From positions 1-64,000 of the forward strand of contig NZ_WKEQ01000005.1 of the NCBI RefSeq assembly GCF_021605415.1: DNA of 64,000 nucleotides, read 5' to 3'. Position numbers and translations under genes: made by a program. Source of the DNA: Pseudomonas syringae. GTDB lineage: Bacteria > Pseudomonadota > Gammaproteobacteria > Pseudomonadales > Pseudomonadaceae. The notes beneath the pieces were generated by a model. The model was not told where the DNA came from. It saw only the letters and a program-made list of their open reading frames with translations, and ran no database searches. The first letter of the stretch is position 1. Each line of letters starts with the position of its first letter. Positions 37,101 through 46,807 of this stretch are shown here, in pieces.

Positions 37101-40100
37101 CGAGTTGTGCGATGCGATGCGGATCACGGTGTTCGCCGGGACTCGCGATCAACAGGCGCGCGCCGGTGATCAGCGGCCAGAAGCATTCCCACACAGACAC
37201 GTCGAAACTGATCGGCGCCTTTTGCATCAGCACGTCGCTGTCGTTCAGACGATAGGTGTCCTGCATCCATTGCAAGCGCTCGGCCAACGCCGCGTGGGTG
37301 TTGCCGACGCCTTTCGGTTGGCCGGTGGAACCCGAGGTGTAAATCACGTAGGCGAGGTTGTCGCCTTGCAGGTGCAGCCCCGGCGCCTGGCTCGGCCAGT
37401 TTTCAAGGTGCAAGGCATCCATGGCGATCACGCAAACGACGTCGCTGGCCGGCAAGCGGTCGAGTAGCGCGGTCTGGGTCAGGAGCAATTCGACACCGCT
37501 GTCGGCGAGCATGTAGGCCAGACGATCCGCCGGGTAATCCGGATCCAGCGGCACGTAGGCCCCACCGGCCTTGATGATCGCCAACAGGCCGATCAGCAGT
37601 TGCGGGGAACGCTCGGCGGCGATGGCCACGCACACGTCCGGGCCGACGCCTTTATCGCGCAGGTAATGGGCGAGGCGGTTGGCTTGAGCGTGCAGTTCGG
37701 CAAAGTCGAGGCTGCCACCCTCCCACACCAATGCTGTGCGTTCAGGGGATTGCCGCGCTTGTTCATTAAGCAATTCCGGCAGCCATTGCTGCGCCGGGGC
37801 AGTCGGTGCGATGGCCCATTTTTGTTGTTGAGCGTGTTCACTGGCGGCGAGAAGTTGCAGATCGCCGATGGCCTGTTGCGGGCGTTCGCAGACGTCGCGC
37901 AGCAGGTTATTGAAATGCTCGGCCAGGCGCTCGATGGTCGCTGCGTCGAACAGTTCGCTGGCGTAGTCGAAGGACAGGGTCAGGCGCCCGTTACGATCCT
38001 CTTCGCTATGCAGTTGCAGATCGAACTTGGCCTCGCGGCTGTGCCACGGCAGCTCTTCGGCGAGCAGACCTGGCAGACGCTTGAGCGCGCTCAAGTCGCG
38101 CTGTTGATGGTTGAACATGACCTGAAACAAGCCTTGTTCGCGGGCCTGCGGAAATGCTTCGAGCAGTTGTTCGAACGGCAGATCCTGATGCGCTTGTGCG
38201 CCGAGTGCGGCTTGACGGGTTTGCGCCAGCAAATCGCTGAACGGTGTCCGGGAATCGATTTCGGCGCGCAGCACTTGGGTATTGATGAAAAAGCCGATCA
38301 AACCTTGGGTTTCCAGGCGCGGGCGGTTGGCGTTGGGCACGCCGATGCGGATGTCGCGCTGACCGGTGTAGCGGTGCAGCAAGCTTTGGAACGCCGCGAG
38401 CAACAGCATGAACGGCGTCGCTTGCTGTGCCTGTGCGCTCTGGCGAATAGCGGCGCTGAGGTCGGCGCTCAGGCGCACGGTGTGACGCGCGGCGCTGTGG
38501 GTCTGCCTGACCGAGCGCGGATGGTCGGTGGCCAGTGCCAGCGTCGGGTGTTCGTCGCCCAACTGGGCTTTCCAATAGCCGAGCTGACGTTCGCCCTCGC
38601 CTTGCGCCAGCCATTGGCGCTGCCAGCTGCCGTAGTCGGCGTATTGAATTGGCAACGCGGCGAGTTGGGCGCGCTGACCTTGAGAGGCAGCGGCGTACAG
38701 GCGTGAGAATTCATCGATCAACACGTTCAACGACCAGCCGTCGGCGATGATGTGGTGCATCGTCACCAGCAACAGATGATCTTCATCGTCGAGGCGCACC
38801 AGCGTCACCCACAGCAGCGGACCATTTTCCAGATCGAATCGGGTACGCGCCTCATCTTCGCGAATCTGTTGCGCGCGGGCTTCACGCTCAGCGAATGGCA
38901 GGTCACTGATGTCGATGATTTGCAGGTTGAATGCGCCCGCCGCGTTGACCTGTTGCAGCGCTACGCCGTCGCGTTCGAAAAAACGTGTGCGCAGGGATTC
39001 ATGGCGTTCGATCAATTGCTGGAAGCTGGCGCGCAGTGCGTCTTCGTCCAGTTCGCCACGCAGGCGCAGCGCGCCGGGAATGTTGTAGGCGCTGCTCTGC
39101 GGATCGAGTTGCCAGGTGATCCACAAACGGTTTTGTGCCAGGGATTGCGGCAAGGCTTCATGGCGAGGCAGTGCGGCAATTTCACCTTGAGCGCTGCCGC
39201 CGTCCTGCTGTTGGGCGACGGCGGCGGCGAATGCGGACAGGGTCGGCGCTTCGAACAGCAGACGCAGGTTCAGCTCCAGACCCAGTTCCTCACGGACCTT
39301 CGCGATCACTTGGGTGGCGGCGATGGAATTGCCGCCGAGCAGAAAGAAATGATCATCGGCGCCGACGGTTTTCACGTTCAGTTGCTCGGCCCAGATCGTG
39401 CCGATCAGCGTTTCCAGCTCGGTCGCTTGCAGCGTCGATCCGCAACGTTGCACATCCGCCGGCGGGAACAGTGCATAACTGTCGAGGCTGCCGTCCGCCA
39501 GTCGATTGCGGCACGCCGAACGTTGCAGCTTGCCGCTGGATGTCTTCGGTAATGCGCCCGGATTGAGCAGCACCACAACGCTCGGCGCCTCTTGATACGC
39601 TTCGGCCACGGCTTGGCGAATCGCTTTGATCAGCGCTTCGGGCGGGAGGATTTTCTGCACGCTGCGGCTGATTTCCGCCGCAATGCCGATGCCCTCCTCA
39701 CCGTTCCGAGTAACCGCGAACGCAGCGACGCGGCCCTTGCGTACGACCTCCACTTCGCGCTCGATGGTTTGTTCGATGTCCTGCGGGTAGAGGTTGTGGC
39801 CTCGGACGATGAGCATGTCTTTCAGGCGGCCGGTGACGAACAGTTCGCCCTCACGCACAAAGCCCAGATCCCCGGTACGCAGCCAGGTGCGACCGGCGTG
39901 CTGGACGAAAGTCTTGGCGCTGGCCTCTGGGTTGCGCCAGTAACCGAGGGCGATGCTTGGCCCGGCGGCCCAGACTTCACCGACGGCGTTGTCGGCCAGT
40001 TCTTCGAGGGTAGTCGGCTCGACGATCAACACGGCATGCTGCGGCTGGCTGATGCCGCAGCTCATGATCGGGCTGCCGTCGCCTGGTTCGGCGCGGTTCT

Positions 40101-41157
40101 GCGCGAGGGCTTGATCGTCGACGCGCAGTGCGGGAATGCCGTGCCCGCGCGGCGTGCCGGCGACGAACAGCGTGGCTTCGGCCAGACCGTAGGACGCCAT
40201 GAAGCTGTCTTTGCTGAAACCGCTCGCCGCGAACTTTTCGGCGAAGCGTTCGAGGGTATCGAGACGGATCGGTTCGGAACCGGAATACGCCACGCGCCAG
40301 CGACTCAGATCGAGGCGTTCCAGCGCCGATTCGCTGACCCGTTCACTGCACAAACGGTAGGCGAAATCCGGCCCGCCGCTGATGGTGCCGCCGTATTGGT
40401 TGATCGCTTCGAGCCAGCGCAATGGTCGGGCGAGGAAGTACGCCGGCGACATCAGAATGCACGGCACACCGCTGAAAATCGGTTGCAGCAGACCGCCGAT
40501 CAGGCCCATGTCGTGGTACAGCGGCAGCCAACTGACGATCACGTCGTCCGGGTTCACGTCGATGCCGAAGCCGTGGCGGATCAGCACCTCGTTCGCCACC
40601 AGATTGCCGTGGCTGACTTGCACGCCTTTGGGCAGCGCGGTGGAGCCGGAGGTGTATTGCAGGAAGGCGATGTGCTCATGCGGCAGTTCAGGTTCGATCC
40701 ACTGCTCGGCCAACGCGCCGTCAAGGATGTCGACACAGAGCAACGGCGGCGCGCCTTCGATGTCTTGCAACGCGTCGCGCAAATGCGCGCTGGTCAGCAG
40801 CAGCTTCGGCTCGGCGTCGGCGATGATCGACAGCAAACGCTCCTGATGATGTCGGCGTGCCGATTCCGGTGGGTAGGCCGGAACCGCAATCACACCGGCA
40901 TACAGGCATCCGAAGAATGCCGCGACGTAATCCGGCCCGCTGGGAAACAGCAACACCGCCCTCTCGCCAAAACCGGCTTCAGCCTGCAATGCCGCCGCAA
41001 TCGTGCGCGCACGTTGATCGAGTTCGCCGTAACTGAGCACCTGCGCCTGCTCCTCGGATTCAGCGAGAAAACGCAGCGCCAGGCGATCCGGCGTCAGGGC
41101 CGCGCGGCGCTGAAGGGCTTGGACCAGGGTGCTGGGGAGTTCGAACGCGTCGGTCAT
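28162..41157 (-). CDS. pvdL: Pyoverdine chromophore NRPS PvdL
   Basis: A 4331-aa non-ribosomal peptide synthetase (P. aeruginosa PvdL: about 4342 aa). Approximate order: fatty acyl-AMP ligase 1-570 ([12 protein letters not shown]), T1 (Ser ~610), C1 665-1105 (HHIIADG), A1 1130-1600, T2 (~1664), C2 (HHIVTEG, ~1861), A2 (~2190-2680), T3 with GGDS (~2734), epimerase-type domain (HHLVVDG, ~2916), C3 (HHILIDAW, ~3392), A3 (~3715-4200), T4 (~4267). There is no thioesterase. This fits acyl-L-Glu-D-Tyr-L-Dab assembly passed to another NRPS. The A3 code reads DIWELTAD, which I associate with diaminobutyrate. The frame is uninterrupted. A PvdS-like promoter lies 150 bp upstream. Confidence 0.97.
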   Translation of the reverse strand: MTDAFELPSTLVQALQRRAALTPDRLALRFLAESEEQAQVLSYGELDQRARTIAAALQAEAGFGERAVLLFPSGPDYVAAFFGCLYAGVIAVPAYPPESARRHHQERLLSIIADAEPKLLLTSAHLRDALQDIEGAPPLLCVDILDGALAEQWIEPELPHEHIAFLQYTSGSTALPKGVQVSHGNLVANEVLIRHGFGIDVNPDDVIVSWLPLYHDMGLIGGLLQPIFSGVPCILMSPAYFLARPLRWLEAINQYGGTISGGPDFAYRLCSERVSESALERLDLSRWRVAYSGSEPIRLDTLERFAEKFAASGFSKDSFMASYGLAEATLFVAGTPRGHGIPALRVDDQALAQNRAEPGDGSPIMSCGISQPQHAVLIVEPTTLEELADNAVGEVWAAGPSIALGYWRNPEASAKTFVQHAGRTWLRTGDLGFVREGELFVTGRLKDMLIVRGHNLYPQDIEQTIEREVEVVRKGRVAAFAVTRNGEEGIGIAAEISRSVQKILPPEALIKAIRQAVAEAYQEAPSVVVLLNPGALPKTSSGKLQRSACRNRLADGSLDSYALFPPADVQRCGSTLQATELETLIGTIWAEQLNVKTVGADDHFFLLGGNSIAATQVIAKVREELGLELNLRLLFEAPTLSAFAAAVAQQQDGGSAQGEIAALPRHEALPQSLAQNRLWITWQLDPQSSAYNIPGALRLRGELDEDALRASFQQLIERHESLRTRFFERDGVALQQVNAAGAFNLQIIDISDLPFAEREARAQQIREDEARTRFDLENGPLLWVTLVRLDDEDHLLLVTMHHIIADGWSLNVLIDEFSRLYAAASQGQRAQLAALPIQYADYGSWQRQWLAQGEGERQLGYWKAQLGDEHPTLALATDHPRSVRQTHSAARHTVRLSADLSAAIRQSAQAQQATPFMLLLAAFQSLLHRYTGQRDIRIGVPNANRPRLETQGLIGFFINTQVLRAEIDSRTPFSDLLAQTRQAALGAQAHQDLPFEQLLEAFPQAREQGLFQVMFNHQQRDLSALKRLPGLLAEELPWHSREAKFDLQLHSEEDRNGRLTLSFDYASELFDAATIERLAEHFNNLLRDVCERPQQAIGDLQLLAASEHAQQQKWAIAPTAPAQQWLPELLNEQARQSPERTALVWEGGSLDFAELHAQANRLAHYLRDKGVGPDVCVAIAAERSPQLLIGLLAIIKAGGAYVPLDPDYPADRLAYMLADSGVELLLTQTALLDRLPASDVVCVIAMDALHLENWPSQAPGLHLQGDNLAYVIYTSGSTGQPKGVGNTHAALAERLQWMQDTYRLNDSDVLMQKAPISFDVSVWECFWPLITGARLLIASPGEHRDPHRIAQLVQQYGVTTLHFVPPLLALFIDEPLSADCTRLRRIFSGGEALPADLRNRVLAQLPAVQLHNRYGPTETAINVTHWHCSVADGVRSPIGRPLGNVVCRILDGDLNPVPAGVPGELCISGAGLARGYLGRPSLTAERFVVDPLSDNGTRLYRTGDRARWNADGVIEYLGRLDQQVKLRGFRVEPEEIEARLLAQDGVAQAVVLVRETAAGAQLIGYFTAINALEESHAQIARLKTVLAAELPEYMVPAQLMRLDAMPLSPSGKLDRRALPEPQWQLREHVEPVTELEQQIAAIWRDVLGLPQVGLRDDFFALGGHSLLATQIISRTRQACDVELPLRALFEHSELSDFAEQIRQIQASGRTNKQPPIGTVDRSQPVPLSYSQQRMWFLWQMEPDSPAYNVGGMARLRGVLDVGRFEAALQALILRHETLRTTFPSVDGVARQQVHGETGVRMDWKDFSALAADIREQRVQRFADEQAHLPFDLETGPLLRACLVKTAEREHYFVLTLHHIVTEGWAMDIFARELSALYEAFIDERESPLEPLPVQYLDYSVWQRDWLEAGERQRQLDYWTAQLGREHPLLELPGDRPRPPVQSHRGELFRFDLSDELAGRVRAFNAQNGLTLFMTMTAALAVLLYRYSGQTDLRIGAPVANRIRPESEGLIGAFLNTQVLRCQLDGQMSVGELFEQVRHTVIEGQSHQDLPFDHLVEALQPPRSAAYNPLFQVMCNVQRWEFQQTRSLAGMTVEYLVNDARATKFDLNLEVTDLDHRLGCCLTYSTDLFDEPRIARMAKHWRNLLQALIADPQQRLSQLPLLDAQEQQHLLSSLGKEPGEHRLDQCIHHLFAEQALLRQDAPALTFAGQTLSYAELDSRANRLAWVLRERGVGPQVRVGLALERSLEMVIGLLAILKAGGAYVPLDPEYPLDRLHYMIEDSGVGLLLSDRAMFAALGELPSNVAHWCLEDDSPALANYPASELPFISLPQHQAYLIYTSGSTGKPKGVVVSHGEIAMHCQAVIERFAMRPDDCELHFYSINFDAATERLLVPLLSGAHVVLRAQGQWDAEEICGLIRTHRINVLGFTPSYGSQLAQWLATQNDVLPVRMIITGGEALTGEHLARIRAAFKPSVFFNAYGPTETVVMPLASLAPEVLEEGAGSVPIGSVIGARVAYILDADLALVPQGATGELFVGGAGLAQAYHERPGITAERFVADPFATQGGRMYRTGDLVRQRADGLVEYLGRIDHQVKIRGFRIELGEIETRLLEHASIREAVVLALDAPSGKQLVGYLVTDVTGQGEAEQAELREALKAHLKSQLPDYMVPTHLILLASMPLTANGKLDRRALPAPDPELNRQQYVAPSNDLELTLARIWCEVLNVQQVGLNDNFFELGGDSILSIQVVSRARQQGIHFSPRDLFQHQTVQTLAAVASRSEQVTAEQGLVTGESRLTPIQHWFFDTDIAQRQHWNQALLLEPTHTLEPRRLEQALLAVIEQHDALRLRFTEAQGEWHATHQPVSEDAVLWQVRVPSMDKCVALFADAQRSLDLERGPLMRALLVDGPDAQQRLFIAIHHLVVDGVSWRVLLDDLQTVYRQIDTEQAVKLPAKTSAFKDWAARLQAYAGSESLREELNWWQTQLAGPNAGLPCENPQGGQQNRHAQTVSVRLDAERTRQLLQQAPSAYRTQVNDLLLTALVRVLCRWNGQPSALIQLEGHGRETLFDEIDLTRTVGWFTSAYPLRLTPHNIEEAGGQGASIKAIKEQLRAVPHKGLGYGVLRYLADDASRECMAALPHAPITFNYLGQFDQSFGSNALFRPLDEPVGAAHDPQAPLPNELSVDSQVYGGELLLRWTFSAERYEVQTINDLADAYIGELQSLIEHCLQDSAGGLTPSDFPLARLTQMQLDALPVPAAHIEDVYPLTPMQEGMLLHTLLEPGTGLYYMQDRYRINSELDPERFALAWQAVAARHEALRASFCWNVGADMLQVIHTPVRTPIEYLDWSNIADAEQEPKLQALLKSEREAGFDLLNQAPFHLRLIKVGEARYWFMMSNHHILIDAWCRSLLMNDFFEIYTALGEGREAQLDVPPRYRDYIGWLQRQNLDEARQWWQQNLQGFERTTPIPSDRPFLREHAGDSGGMVVGDRYTRLNVEDGARLRELAQAHQLTINTFAQAAWALVLRRLSGDRDVLFGVTVAGRPVEMPQMQRTVGLFINSIALRVQMPTDDQPCGVRQWLSGLLDNNMQLREYEYLPLVNIQEQSELPKGQPLFDSLFVFENAPVEVSVLDRAQSLNATSDSGRTHTNFPLTAVCYPGDDLGLHLSYDQRYFDESTIERMLGEFKRLLLALVDGFHGDMADLPLLGAEEQDFLLHGCNQSQHDYPLEHSYVALFEAQVAAHPTRIAASCLDRQQRYAELNQSANRLGHALVAAGVKMDQPVALLAERNLDLLGMIIGSFKAGAGYLPLDPGLPSQRLQRIVDLSRTPVLVCSEACREQAQTLLDEFSCANRPKLLVWEDVQARDVSVENPGIYSGPDNLAYVIYTSGSTGLPKGVMVEQRGMLNNQLSKVPYLNLSDADVIAQTASQSFDISVWQFLAAPLFGARVDIVPNSIAHDPQGLLAHVEAQGITVLESVPSLIQGMLAQERLSLDGLRWMLPTGEAMPPELAHQWLLRYPDIGLVNAYGPAECSDDVAFFRVDMASTRGSYLPIGTPTDNNLLYLVDGALELVPLGAVGELCVAGTGVGRGYVSDPLRTAPVFVPNPFGAPGERLYRTGDLARRRSDGVLEYVGRVDHQVKIRGYRIEPGEIEARLHEQPEVRDGAVGVQEGVNGKHLVGYLVAADSALNPGERLERIKQRLRAELPEYMVPLHWLWMEQLPLNANGKLDRKALPTLEIGQMQSQDYLAPRNELEQTLVRIWAEVLKIEQVGVRDNFFELGGHSLLATQIASRVQKALQRDVPLRAMFECSTVEELAEYIDGLAASDITEEKVDRLNDLMAELEGL

Positions 41158-41227
41158 GAGGTTTCCTGCCTGAATTCGGCTTGCTAGTGGAATCGGGTTG
41201 TTGCGTCACGCCCTTCGGGCATGCAGG

Positions 41228-41249
41228 GCGCGGTCTGTGCCGACCGCGC
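41228..41249 (-). promoter_or_regulatory. Perfect stem-loop in the pvdL leader
   Basis: GCGCGGTC (41228-41235) and GACCGCGC (41242-41249) form a perfect 8-bp GC-rich stem with a 6-base loop. It lies within the roughly 140-nt untranslated leader between the PvdS-like promoter and the pvdL start. It could affect translation or mRNA stability; no riboswitch class is recognised. Confidence 0.5.
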
Positions 41250-41306
41250 AAGGCTTGGGAATGCTGTGGTTCGGGCTTATTCAGCCGAAGCCATTCACCC
41301 ATGAGA

Positions 41307-41330
41307 ACGGATGGCCACTGGAAATAATTA
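41307..41330 (-). promoter_or_regulatory. PvdS-like promoter for pvdL (one mismatch)
   Basis: The minus strand reads TAATT, 16 bases, CGT, differing from the TAAAT-N16-CGT IS box by one base in the -35 element. It is preceded by the frequent GAC extension (GACTAATT). It is the best match in the 363-bp pvdL-pvdS divergent region. Confidence 0.6.
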
Positions 41331-41424
41331 GTCGGCAGGCTGGATCGCCAACGGAACCGGATGCGGCAGCGTGTCGCAGTTCTCGTTTCGCACCGTCATG
41401 GATCAATAATTCTTTTTCTCATTT

Positions 41425-41443
41425 GACAATCATTATCATTCAA
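41425..41443. promoter_or_regulatory. Fur box in the pvdS promoter
   Basis: GACAATCATTATCATTCAA at 41425-41443 is a good match to the Fur consensus, including an intact AATCATTATCATT core. It lies about 80 bp before the pvdS ATG. In pseudomonads pvdS is repressed by Fur with iron, so the site fits in position and type. Confidence 0.8.
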
Positions 41444-41520
41444 CCTAATTTGTCGCTCGATGTGTAGGACGGTTCACCCCCAAAACGTCCCACTAACCTA
41501 ATGGCAGCAAGGTGATTTCC

Positions 41521-42075
41521 ATGACGGAACCAGTATCCACAAGCAGGTGCGATTCACCGCTACTTCAGGCCTTCGTCGACAATCGATTGATTCTGGTCAA
41601 GATTGCAGCCCGCATTACCGGCTGCCGCTCGCGGGCCGAGGACGTAGTACAAGACGCGTTTTTCCGACTGCAATCGGCGCCGCCGATCACTTCGTCGATC
41701 AAGGCGCAGTTGAGTTATCTGTTCCAGATCGTGCGCAATCTGGCGATCGATCACTACCGCAAGCAGGCGCTGGAACAGAAATATTCCGGCCCTGAAGAGG
41801 AGGGTCTGAACGTGGTGATTCAAGGTGCCTCGCCGGAAATCTCCCACATCAACTTCTCGACCCTGGAAAACATAGCTGACGCGCTGACCGAGCTGCCCAG
41901 CCGCACCCGCTATGCGTTCGAGATGTACCGCTTGCACGGCGTGCCGCAAAAAGACATCGCCAAGGAACTCGGCGTCTCGCCAACCCTGGTCAATTTCATG
42001 ATTCGCGATGCGCTGGTGCACTGCCGCAAGGTGTCGGGCAGTCGTCGTGAGCCGATGGCCGTAGGGCGTCGGTAA
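41521..42075 (+). CDS. pvdS: Iron-starvation ECF sigma factor PvdS
   Basis: A 184-aa ECF sigma factor (P. aeruginosa PvdS: 187 aa). Region 2 contains CRSRAEDVVQDAFFRL and YLFQIVRNLAIDHYRK; region 4 contains LTELPSRTRYAFEMYRLHG and KDIAKELGVSPTLVNFMI. It directs RNA polymerase to TAAAT-N16-CGT promoters, several of which are visible in this window. ATG 41521 follows AAGGTGA at a six-base spacing; a GTG at 41512 is an alternative start. A Fur box lies upstream. It is normally held inactive by the anti-sigma factor FpvR, which is not in this window. Confidence 0.96.
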   Translation: MTEPVSTSRCDSPLLQAFVDNRLILVKIAARITGCRSRAEDVVQDAFFRLQSAPPITSSIKAQLSYLFQIVRNLAIDHYRKQALEQKYSGPEEEGLNVVIQGASPEISHINFSTLENIADALTELPSRTRYAFEMYRLHGVPQKDIAKELGVSPTLVNFMIRDALVHCRKVSGSRREPMAVGRR

Positions 42076-42098
42076 GACCGGGAGTAGCGCTGCCCCCA

Positions 42099-42166
42099 TT
42101 CGCGAGCAGGCTCGCTCCCACAATGGTTCTGCGTATCAGGAAGGTGGGAGCGAGCGTACTCGCGAA
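42099..42166. repeat. REP doublet downstream of pvdS
   Basis: TTCGCGAGCAGGCTCGCTCC plus CACA (42099-42122) and the inverted GTGGGAGCGAGCGTACTCGC plus GAA (42144-42166) form a close REP pair with a 21-bp spacer, 24 bp beyond the pvdS stop. Confidence 0.85.
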
Positions 42167-42169
42167 GAC

Positions 42170-42198
42170 GCACTCAAGATCACAAAGATCTTGAGTGC
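42170..42198. terminator. Perfect 12-bp hairpin between convergent pvdS and pvdY
   Basis: GCACTCAAGATC (42170-42181) and GATCTTGAGTGC (42187-42198) pair perfectly around a 5-base loop. It ends six bases before the pvdY stop codon and is likely a bidirectional terminator, although there is no T-tract. Confidence 0.65.
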
Positions 42199-42204
42199 TG
42201 TGCA

Positions 42205-43218
42205 TCAAACCAACTTGCACCGATCAAAAAACCGCTCACGCCCCAACATCATCAGCGCCGCGCGCTTATGCGGAAAATCGAATTCCTTTTCGCAGTGGAA
42301 GCATTGGTTCTGCATGTGGCCGATCATCTTCGCGTTGTCGGCGCGCGGCTCGGCGACCACGCGCTGGGTGCGCGGATCGTCCAGAAACAGGTAATGCACC
42401 AGCGCCGACAACCAGCTCGCCACTTTGTGTGGGCCACGGTGATCTTCTTCCCCCACCAGCATGTGAATGCCACGGTCGTAATTGTCCGCGTCGTAGAACG
42501 GCGCAATGCGATCTTCCTTGGCCCAATAGGCTTCGAAATAGGCAAACGGCTGATCATCAAAACAGCCGATCAGCGTCAGGGTGTGGGGATCGGCATCGAG
42601 TTTGTTCAGGTACTCGCGATGCTTTTCGAGGCTGCCCTCCTCTTGCCAGAAACTGGCGACGCGCGGGTTATTCTGCCAGCGGTTGAAACGCGGCAGATCC
42701 TGCTCGATCTCCACGGTGCGCAAGGAAATCCAGGCACCAAGGCGCGCATCGAAACGCCGATAGACTTCACCACGCGGCTTTACCGGGCGACGCGGATGCC
42801 GCTTGCCCTCGCTGATAACCATCTGCTGCGCATAGCTGCCGGTCAGAGAGTGGCCAAGCCAGGGCTGCGGCAACTGCCAGAACAATGTGCGTTCGCAGCG
42901 ATAGATTCCGGCGACCTCTGTGCCGACCAGCAAACCGCTGAGCAATGCTTCGGTGGGAGGCTCATCCAGTTGCCAGGTCAATTGCCCGCGATCCGGGTCG
43001 CGGGCGAATAGCCAATAGCAAGCAGCCCAAACGGCCTGGCCGAGCGGACGGCCAAAGTGTTCCTCGATCCGGATCGGCCCTTCGACGGCGGGATCGAGGC
43101 ACAGTCGGATCAACGCTTGCCCATCCAGGCTGAGGTTCAGACGGCTGTCGGTGGTATCGGCGATTAGTTGACTGCCCGTCGGCAACGCCAGGGCAGTCAG
43201 GTCATTCAGAGTGGACAT
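42205..43218 (-). CDS. pvdY: IucB/AlcB-type acetyltransferase, putative N5-hydroxyornithine acetylase PvdY
   Basis: A 337-aa protein whose C-terminal half is a siderophore acyltransferase domain of the IucB/AlcB/RhbD type: FNRWQNNPRVASFWQEEG, FDDQPFAYFEAYWAKEDRI, GIHMLVGEEDHRGPH and AEPRADNAKMIGHMQNQCF. Such enzymes acetylate N-hydroxy amines of siderophore precursors. It is convergent with pvdS and has an exact PvdS promoter 41 bp upstream, so it belongs to the pyoverdine regulon and probably makes N5-acetyl-N5-hydroxyornithine, as PvdYII does. No good Shine-Dalgarno is visible before ATG 43218. The substrate is inferred from context. Confidence 0.85.
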   Translation of the reverse strand: MSTLNDLTALALPTGSQLIADTTDSRLNLSLDGQALIRLCLDPAVEGPIRIEEHFGRPLGQAVWAACYWLFARDPDRGQLTWQLDEPPTEALLSGLLVGTEVAGIYRCERTLFWQLPQPWLGHSLTGSYAQQMVISEGKRHPRRPVKPRGEVYRRFDARLGAWISLRTVEIEQDLPRFNRWQNNPRVASFWQEEGSLEKHREYLNKLDADPHTLTLIGCFDDQPFAYFEAYWAKEDRIAPFYDADNYDRGIHMLVGEEDHRGPHKVASWLSALVHYLFLDDPRTQRVVAEPRADNAKMIGHMQNQCFHCEKEFDFPHKRAALMMLGRERFFDRCKLV

Positions 43219-43258
43219 GGGGCGGGCTCACGATAATCGTAGAGAGTTCAACGATGTG

Positions 43259-43282
43259 ACGTGAGCGGGTGCCGGAAATTTA
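43259..43282 (-). promoter_or_regulatory. PvdS-type iron-starvation promoter for pvdY
   Basis: The minus strand reads TAAAT, 16 bases beginning TTCCGGC, then CGT, an exact IS-box match. The CGT element is 41 bp upstream of the pvdY start codon. It also lies close to the 3' end of the solute-binding gene (stop at 43306). Confidence 0.85.
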
Positions 43283-43305
43283 AGGCGCGAGGGCAAATCT
43301 GCTGT

Positions 43306-44103
43306 TCAGATACCCGGCACCGGCACCACTGCAATCCGGTACGGATCAAAAATCTTCAGCATTTCGCCATTATCACGCAGCCTTCTCAGCAGCTCACCGA
43401 ACGCTTCGCTACTGATCGGCGCGGCCGCACGCAGAATGGCGTAATGGTGATAGACCTGATCGATGCGTTGAGACACCAGCAGTTCATTGCTGATCTGCTC
43501 GTTGCGCAGGAGGTAGTCGCTCAGATACGAACGGGTCACCAATGCGATGTCCGCGCGACCGCGCAGCACCATCAGCAAGTTACTGTCATGGGAATACGTC
43601 AGCGTAGCGTTGTATTGCTGGCCGAGGTATTTGGGATCGGCGTTGAAACCGGCAAATTCGTAGTGATAACCGCTGAACAGCGCCAGGCGTTTGCCTGCGA
43701 GTCTAGCGAAATAGTCCTGCTGGCGATCCGGCTTGCGTTGCGCAACGAAAATTTCCGCATCTTCCAGGCCCATATCGACGCTGGTATGCGGAATCTCTTT
43801 CCAGCCCCATTCAGGGTTTTCAAAAATTGCCATGTCGATCCGGCCTTGCTTGAAATCACCGAAGCGCCGCGGAATCGAAGTGGGCACGAGGACAAATTGA
43901 TAATCGCTTTGCAGGCGATTCAACGCCTCGACCAGTTGCGGCAGCAGGCCGGTGTCGGCACCGTTTTCCGGGCGAATGGTATAAGGCGGAAAGTGCGCGG
44001 CGCCCACGCGGACCAGTTGCGACGCCTGAGCGGGCAATATCGACAACGCCGTCAGCAGCGCGAGTAAAAGCCCCGAGGCCATCCGAATTGGCAAAGACTT
44101 CAA
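43306..44103 (-). CDS. Periplasmic solute-binding protein (family 3 type)
   Basis: A 265-aa protein with a signal peptide (about 1-27, ending AQAS) and a family-3 solute-binding fold: VRVGAAHFPPYTIRPENGAD, then GRIDMAIFENPEW and late GRADIALVTRSYL. No permease or ATPase gene is adjacent, so it is an orphan binding protein or a sensor-like paralogue. The start is probably TTG 44103, because it supplies the basic n-region MKSLPIR; ATG 44082 is the alternative and lacks a visible ribosome site. The ligand is unknown, possibly an amino acid. Confidence 0.75.
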   Translation of the reverse strand: MKSLPIRMASGLLLALLTALSILPAQASQLVRVGAAHFPPYTIRPENGADTGLLPQLVEALNRLQSDYQFVLVPTSIPRRFGDFKQGRIDMAIFENPEWGWKEIPHTSVDMGLEDAEIFVAQRKPDRQQDYFARLAGKRLALFSGYHYEFAGFNADPKYLGQQYNATLTYSHDSNLLMVLRGRADIALVTRSYLSDYLLRNEQISNELLVSQRIDQVYHHYAILRAAAPISSEAFGELLRRLRDNGEMLKIFDPYRIAVVPVPGI

Positions 44104-44194
44104 AACAACCCACTCCCCCGAAAATGTAGCGCAACGCCTTCACGCCAGGCGCGTTTGGCCCAGTTAGCCAGTTTCCCGGCGTATTGGAAAGCGT

Positions 44195-44818
44195 CTAATG
44201 CTCCTCCAGCACCAGAATCAGTGCCTCGTCGGCCAGTTGATCGAGACTGAGATTGCCTCCGGCGCGGAACCACGTCGTGGTCCAGGACAGCGCACCGGTC
44301 AGAAAGCGCCGAGTAATGAACACATCGCCGCGAATGAAACCCGCGTCCTTGGCTTCCCCCAGCACCTGCAACCAGATCTCTTCGTAAATATCACGCAGCG
44401 CCAGCACTTGGGCCTGACCTTCTTCGGACAGCGAACGCCACTCGTAAACCAGCACCGCCATCGCTTCGCCGCTGCCACCCATGATCGACTGCAATTCGCA
44501 GCGGATCAGCGCCAACACACGCTCGCGCACGTCATCGGCCTCGGCCAGCGCTGCACGCATCAGCGCGGTGTTGTAGCGGATGGTCTCTTCCATCACCGCG
44601 CGGAGGATTTCGTCCTTGCTTTTGAAGTGGTGAAAAATGCTTCCGGACTGAATACCGACCGCACCGGCGAGATCACGCACGGTCGTACGTTCGTAGCCTT
44701 TGTTGCGAAACAGGTGGGCCGCCACTTGCAGCAATTTGCCGCGCGCGCTGTCGGGGTCGGTCAGCTGACCCGCCTCGACCAGCTCGCGCATGACCCCCAG
44801 GGCTTTTTGCTCGTCCAC
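44195..44818 (-). CDS. atuR: TetR-family regulator AtuR
   Basis: A 207-aa TetR regulator with the N-terminal HTH (GYERTTVRDLAGAVGIQSGS and FHHFKSKDEIL, about residues 38-70). It is divergent from atuA, as atuR (PA2885) is in P. aeruginosa, where AtuR represses the atu operon and responds to citronellol/geraniol-type metabolites. The start is GTG 44818 with AGGAG seven bases upstream. The gap to atuA carries an exact 17-bp inverted repeat that is a likely operator. Named from gene order. Confidence 0.88.
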   Translation of the reverse strand: MDEQKALGVMRELVEAGQLTDPDSARGKLLQVAAHLFRNKGYERTTVRDLAGAVGIQSGSIFHHFKSKDEILRAVMEETIRYNTALMRAALAEADDVRERVLALIRCELQSIMGGSGEAMAVLVYEWRSLSEEGQAQVLALRDIYEEIWLQVLGEAKDAGFIRGDVFITRRFLTGALSWTTTWFRAGGNLSLDQLADEALILVLEEH

Positions 44819-44895
44819 CCGTTCTCTCCTACAGTCGATCAGTCAATTGCATCCCGGAAGCGCCGGGTTGCGGGCAATTTAAGCCGCCGGCAACG

Positions 44896-44957
44896 ACCAA
44901 GCAAGCGCTTGGGCAGAAGATAATTTTCATTGTTTACAAACCAAGCGCTTGCTTGGT
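44896..44957. promoter_or_regulatory. AtuR operator candidate: exact 17-bp inverted repeat
   Basis: ACCAAGCAAGCGCTTGG at 44896-44912 recurs as its exact reverse complement CCAAGCGCTTGCTTGGT at 44941-44957, with a 28-bp spacer. Each copy also contains the palindrome CAAGCGCTTG. The pair sits in the middle of the atuR-atuA divergent gap, where a TetR dimer pair could control both promoters. Confidence 0.75.
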
Positions 44958-44987
44958 AGCCTCACAACACTTCTGACGGAGGTCACC

Positions 44988-46793
44988 GTGTCGCCGATAA
45001 AAACGCCCACAACAATCCGCATCGGTTGCGCCAGCGCATTCTGGGGCGACACGTCGACCGCCGCCGCGCAACTGGTCGAGGGTGGCCGGCTCGATTACCT
45101 GGTGTTCGATTATCTGGCAGAGGTCACGATGTCGATCATGGCCGGCGCGCGGATGAAAGACCCGCAGGCAGGGTTCGCAAACGACTTCATCGACGTTCTC
45201 GGTCCGCTCCTGGGGCAAATCGCCGAGCAGAACATTCGTGTGATCAGCAACGCCGGAGGCATCAACCCTCAAGCATGTGCCGTCGCGCTGCAAGCGGCGT
45301 GCGACAAGGCAGGCGTGGCGCTCAAGATTGCAGTGTTGTCCGGCGACGATCTGCAACCGCAGTTCAAACACCTGAGCCGCCAAAACATTACTGAGATGTT
45401 TTCCGGCGCACCACTGCCAGCCTTTTGCGTGTCGACCAATGCCTACCTTGGCGCCCCAGGCATCGTCGAAGCCCTGCGTCTGGGCGCCGATATTGTCATC
45501 ACCGGACGCGTCGTCGACAGCGCCGTGGTCAGTGCCGCGCTGGTACACGAATTCGGCTGGTCGTGGCACGACTACGACAAACTCGCCCAAGCCGCGCTGG
45601 CCGGGCACATCATCGAATGCGGCGCGCAATGCACGGGTGGCAACTTCACCGATTGGCGCGACGTGCCGGATTACGAGCACATCGGGTTCCCCATCGTCGA
45701 AGTCAGCGCCGACAGCCAGTTCATCGTCAGCAAACCCGAAGGTAGCGGCGGACTGATTACACCGTTCACCGTCGGCGAACAGATGCTGTATGAAATCGGC
45801 GATCCCCAGGCGTATCTGTTGCCTGACGTGGTCTGCGACTTCACTCAGGTCAAACTTCAGCAGCAAGGCAAAAACGCCGTTCACGTACACGGCGCGACAG
45901 GCCTGCCACCCAGCGACAAATACAAGGTCAGCGCCACCTGGCTTGACGGCTTCCGTTGCACCGCCAGTTGCCTGATGGCAGGCATCGACGCGGTAGACAA
46001 GGCCCGTCGCGTCAGCCAGGCGATCATCCACAAAACCTCGGAGATGTTCAGCCAGCGAGGCTGGGCGCCATACAGCGAAGTCAACATCGAACTGCTCGGC
46101 AGTGAAGCCACCTACGGCCCTCACGGCCGACGCCACGACAGCCGTGAAGTGGTGATCAAAATCGCCGTGCGTCATCCCGACAAACAGGCGCTGATCCTGT
46201 TTTCCCGTGAGATCGCCCAGGCTGCCACCGGCATGGCACCGGGGTTGACCGGCATCGTCGGCGGTCGGCCGACGGTGTATCCGCTGATCCGTCTGTTTTC
46301 GTTCCTGATCGACAAAAGTGCCTGCACGCCGCGTATCGATCTGGCCGGCGAACAACACCCTGTCGCCCTGCCCATGTTGTCGCCGCTCGACAGCGATAGC
46401 CTGCCGAGCCCCCACTCACTGCCAAAACCTCAAGGCCGAGCCGACGCCAGCGTACCGTTAGTAAAACTGGCCGTGGCGCGCTCCGGCGACAAGGGCAATC
46501 ACAGCAACATCGGCGTCATGGCGCGGCATCCCGACTACCTGCCGTGGATCGCCGAGGCGCTGACGCCTTCGGTACTCGTCGACTGGATGCGGCATGTGCT
46601 CGACCCGACATTCGGCCGCGTCGAACGCTGGTATCTGCCGGGCACCCACAGCCTGAATTTCTTGCTGGAGAACGCCCTCGGCGGCGGTGGCGTCGCCAGC
46701 CTGCGCATTGATCCACAGGGCAAGGCCTTCGCCCAGCAACTGCTCGATTTCCAGATTCCGGTGCCGCAAAGCATCGCCGATCAGCTCGACTAA
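44988..46793 (+). CDS. atuA: AtuA (DUF1446 family, acyclic terpene utilisation)
   Basis: A 601-aa protein with an N-terminal DUF1446 domain ([52 protein letters not shown]) and a C-terminal AtuA-like extension ([20 protein letters not shown], about residues 505-600). In P. aeruginosa AtuA (PA2886) is needed for geraniol/citronellol catabolism; its enzymatic role is not firmly defined. The start is GTG 44988 with GGAGG five bases upstream, preferred to the frame opening at 44949. It is the first gene of a six-gene operon, 14 bp before atuB. Confidence 0.9.
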   Translation: MSPIKTPTTIRIGCASAFWGDTSTAAAQLVEGGRLDYLVFDYLAEVTMSIMAGARMKDPQAGFANDFIDVLGPLLGQIAEQNIRVISNAGGINPQACAVALQAACDKAGVALKIAVLSGDDLQPQFKHLSRQNITEMFSGAPLPAFCVSTNAYLGAPGIVEALRLGADIVITGRVVDSAVVSAALVHEFGWSWHDYDKLAQAALAGHIIECGAQCTGGNFTDWRDVPDYEHIGFPIVEVSADSQFIVSKPEGSGGLITPFTVGEQMLYEIGDPQAYLLPDVVCDFTQVKLQQQGKNAVHVHGATGLPPSDKYKVSATWLDGFRCTASCLMAGIDAVDKARRVSQAIIHKTSEMFSQRGWAPYSEVNIELLGSEATYGPHGRRHDSREVVIKIAVRHPDKQALILFSREIAQAATGMAPGLTGIVGGRPTVYPLIRLFSFLIDKSACTPRIDLAGEQHPVALPMLSPLDSDSLPSPHSLPKPQGRADASVPLVKLAVARSGDKGNHSNIGVMARHPDYLPWIAEALTPSVLVDWMRHVLDPTFGRVERWYLPGTHSLNFLLENALGGGGVASLRIDPQGKAFAQQLLDFQIPVPQSIADQLD

Positions 46794-46807
46794 GAAGGAC
46801 TGACGCC

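Noticed and set aside
44934..46415. 493-aa minus-strand frame opposite atuA
   Set aside because: Shadow of atuA, with shadow-type composition.
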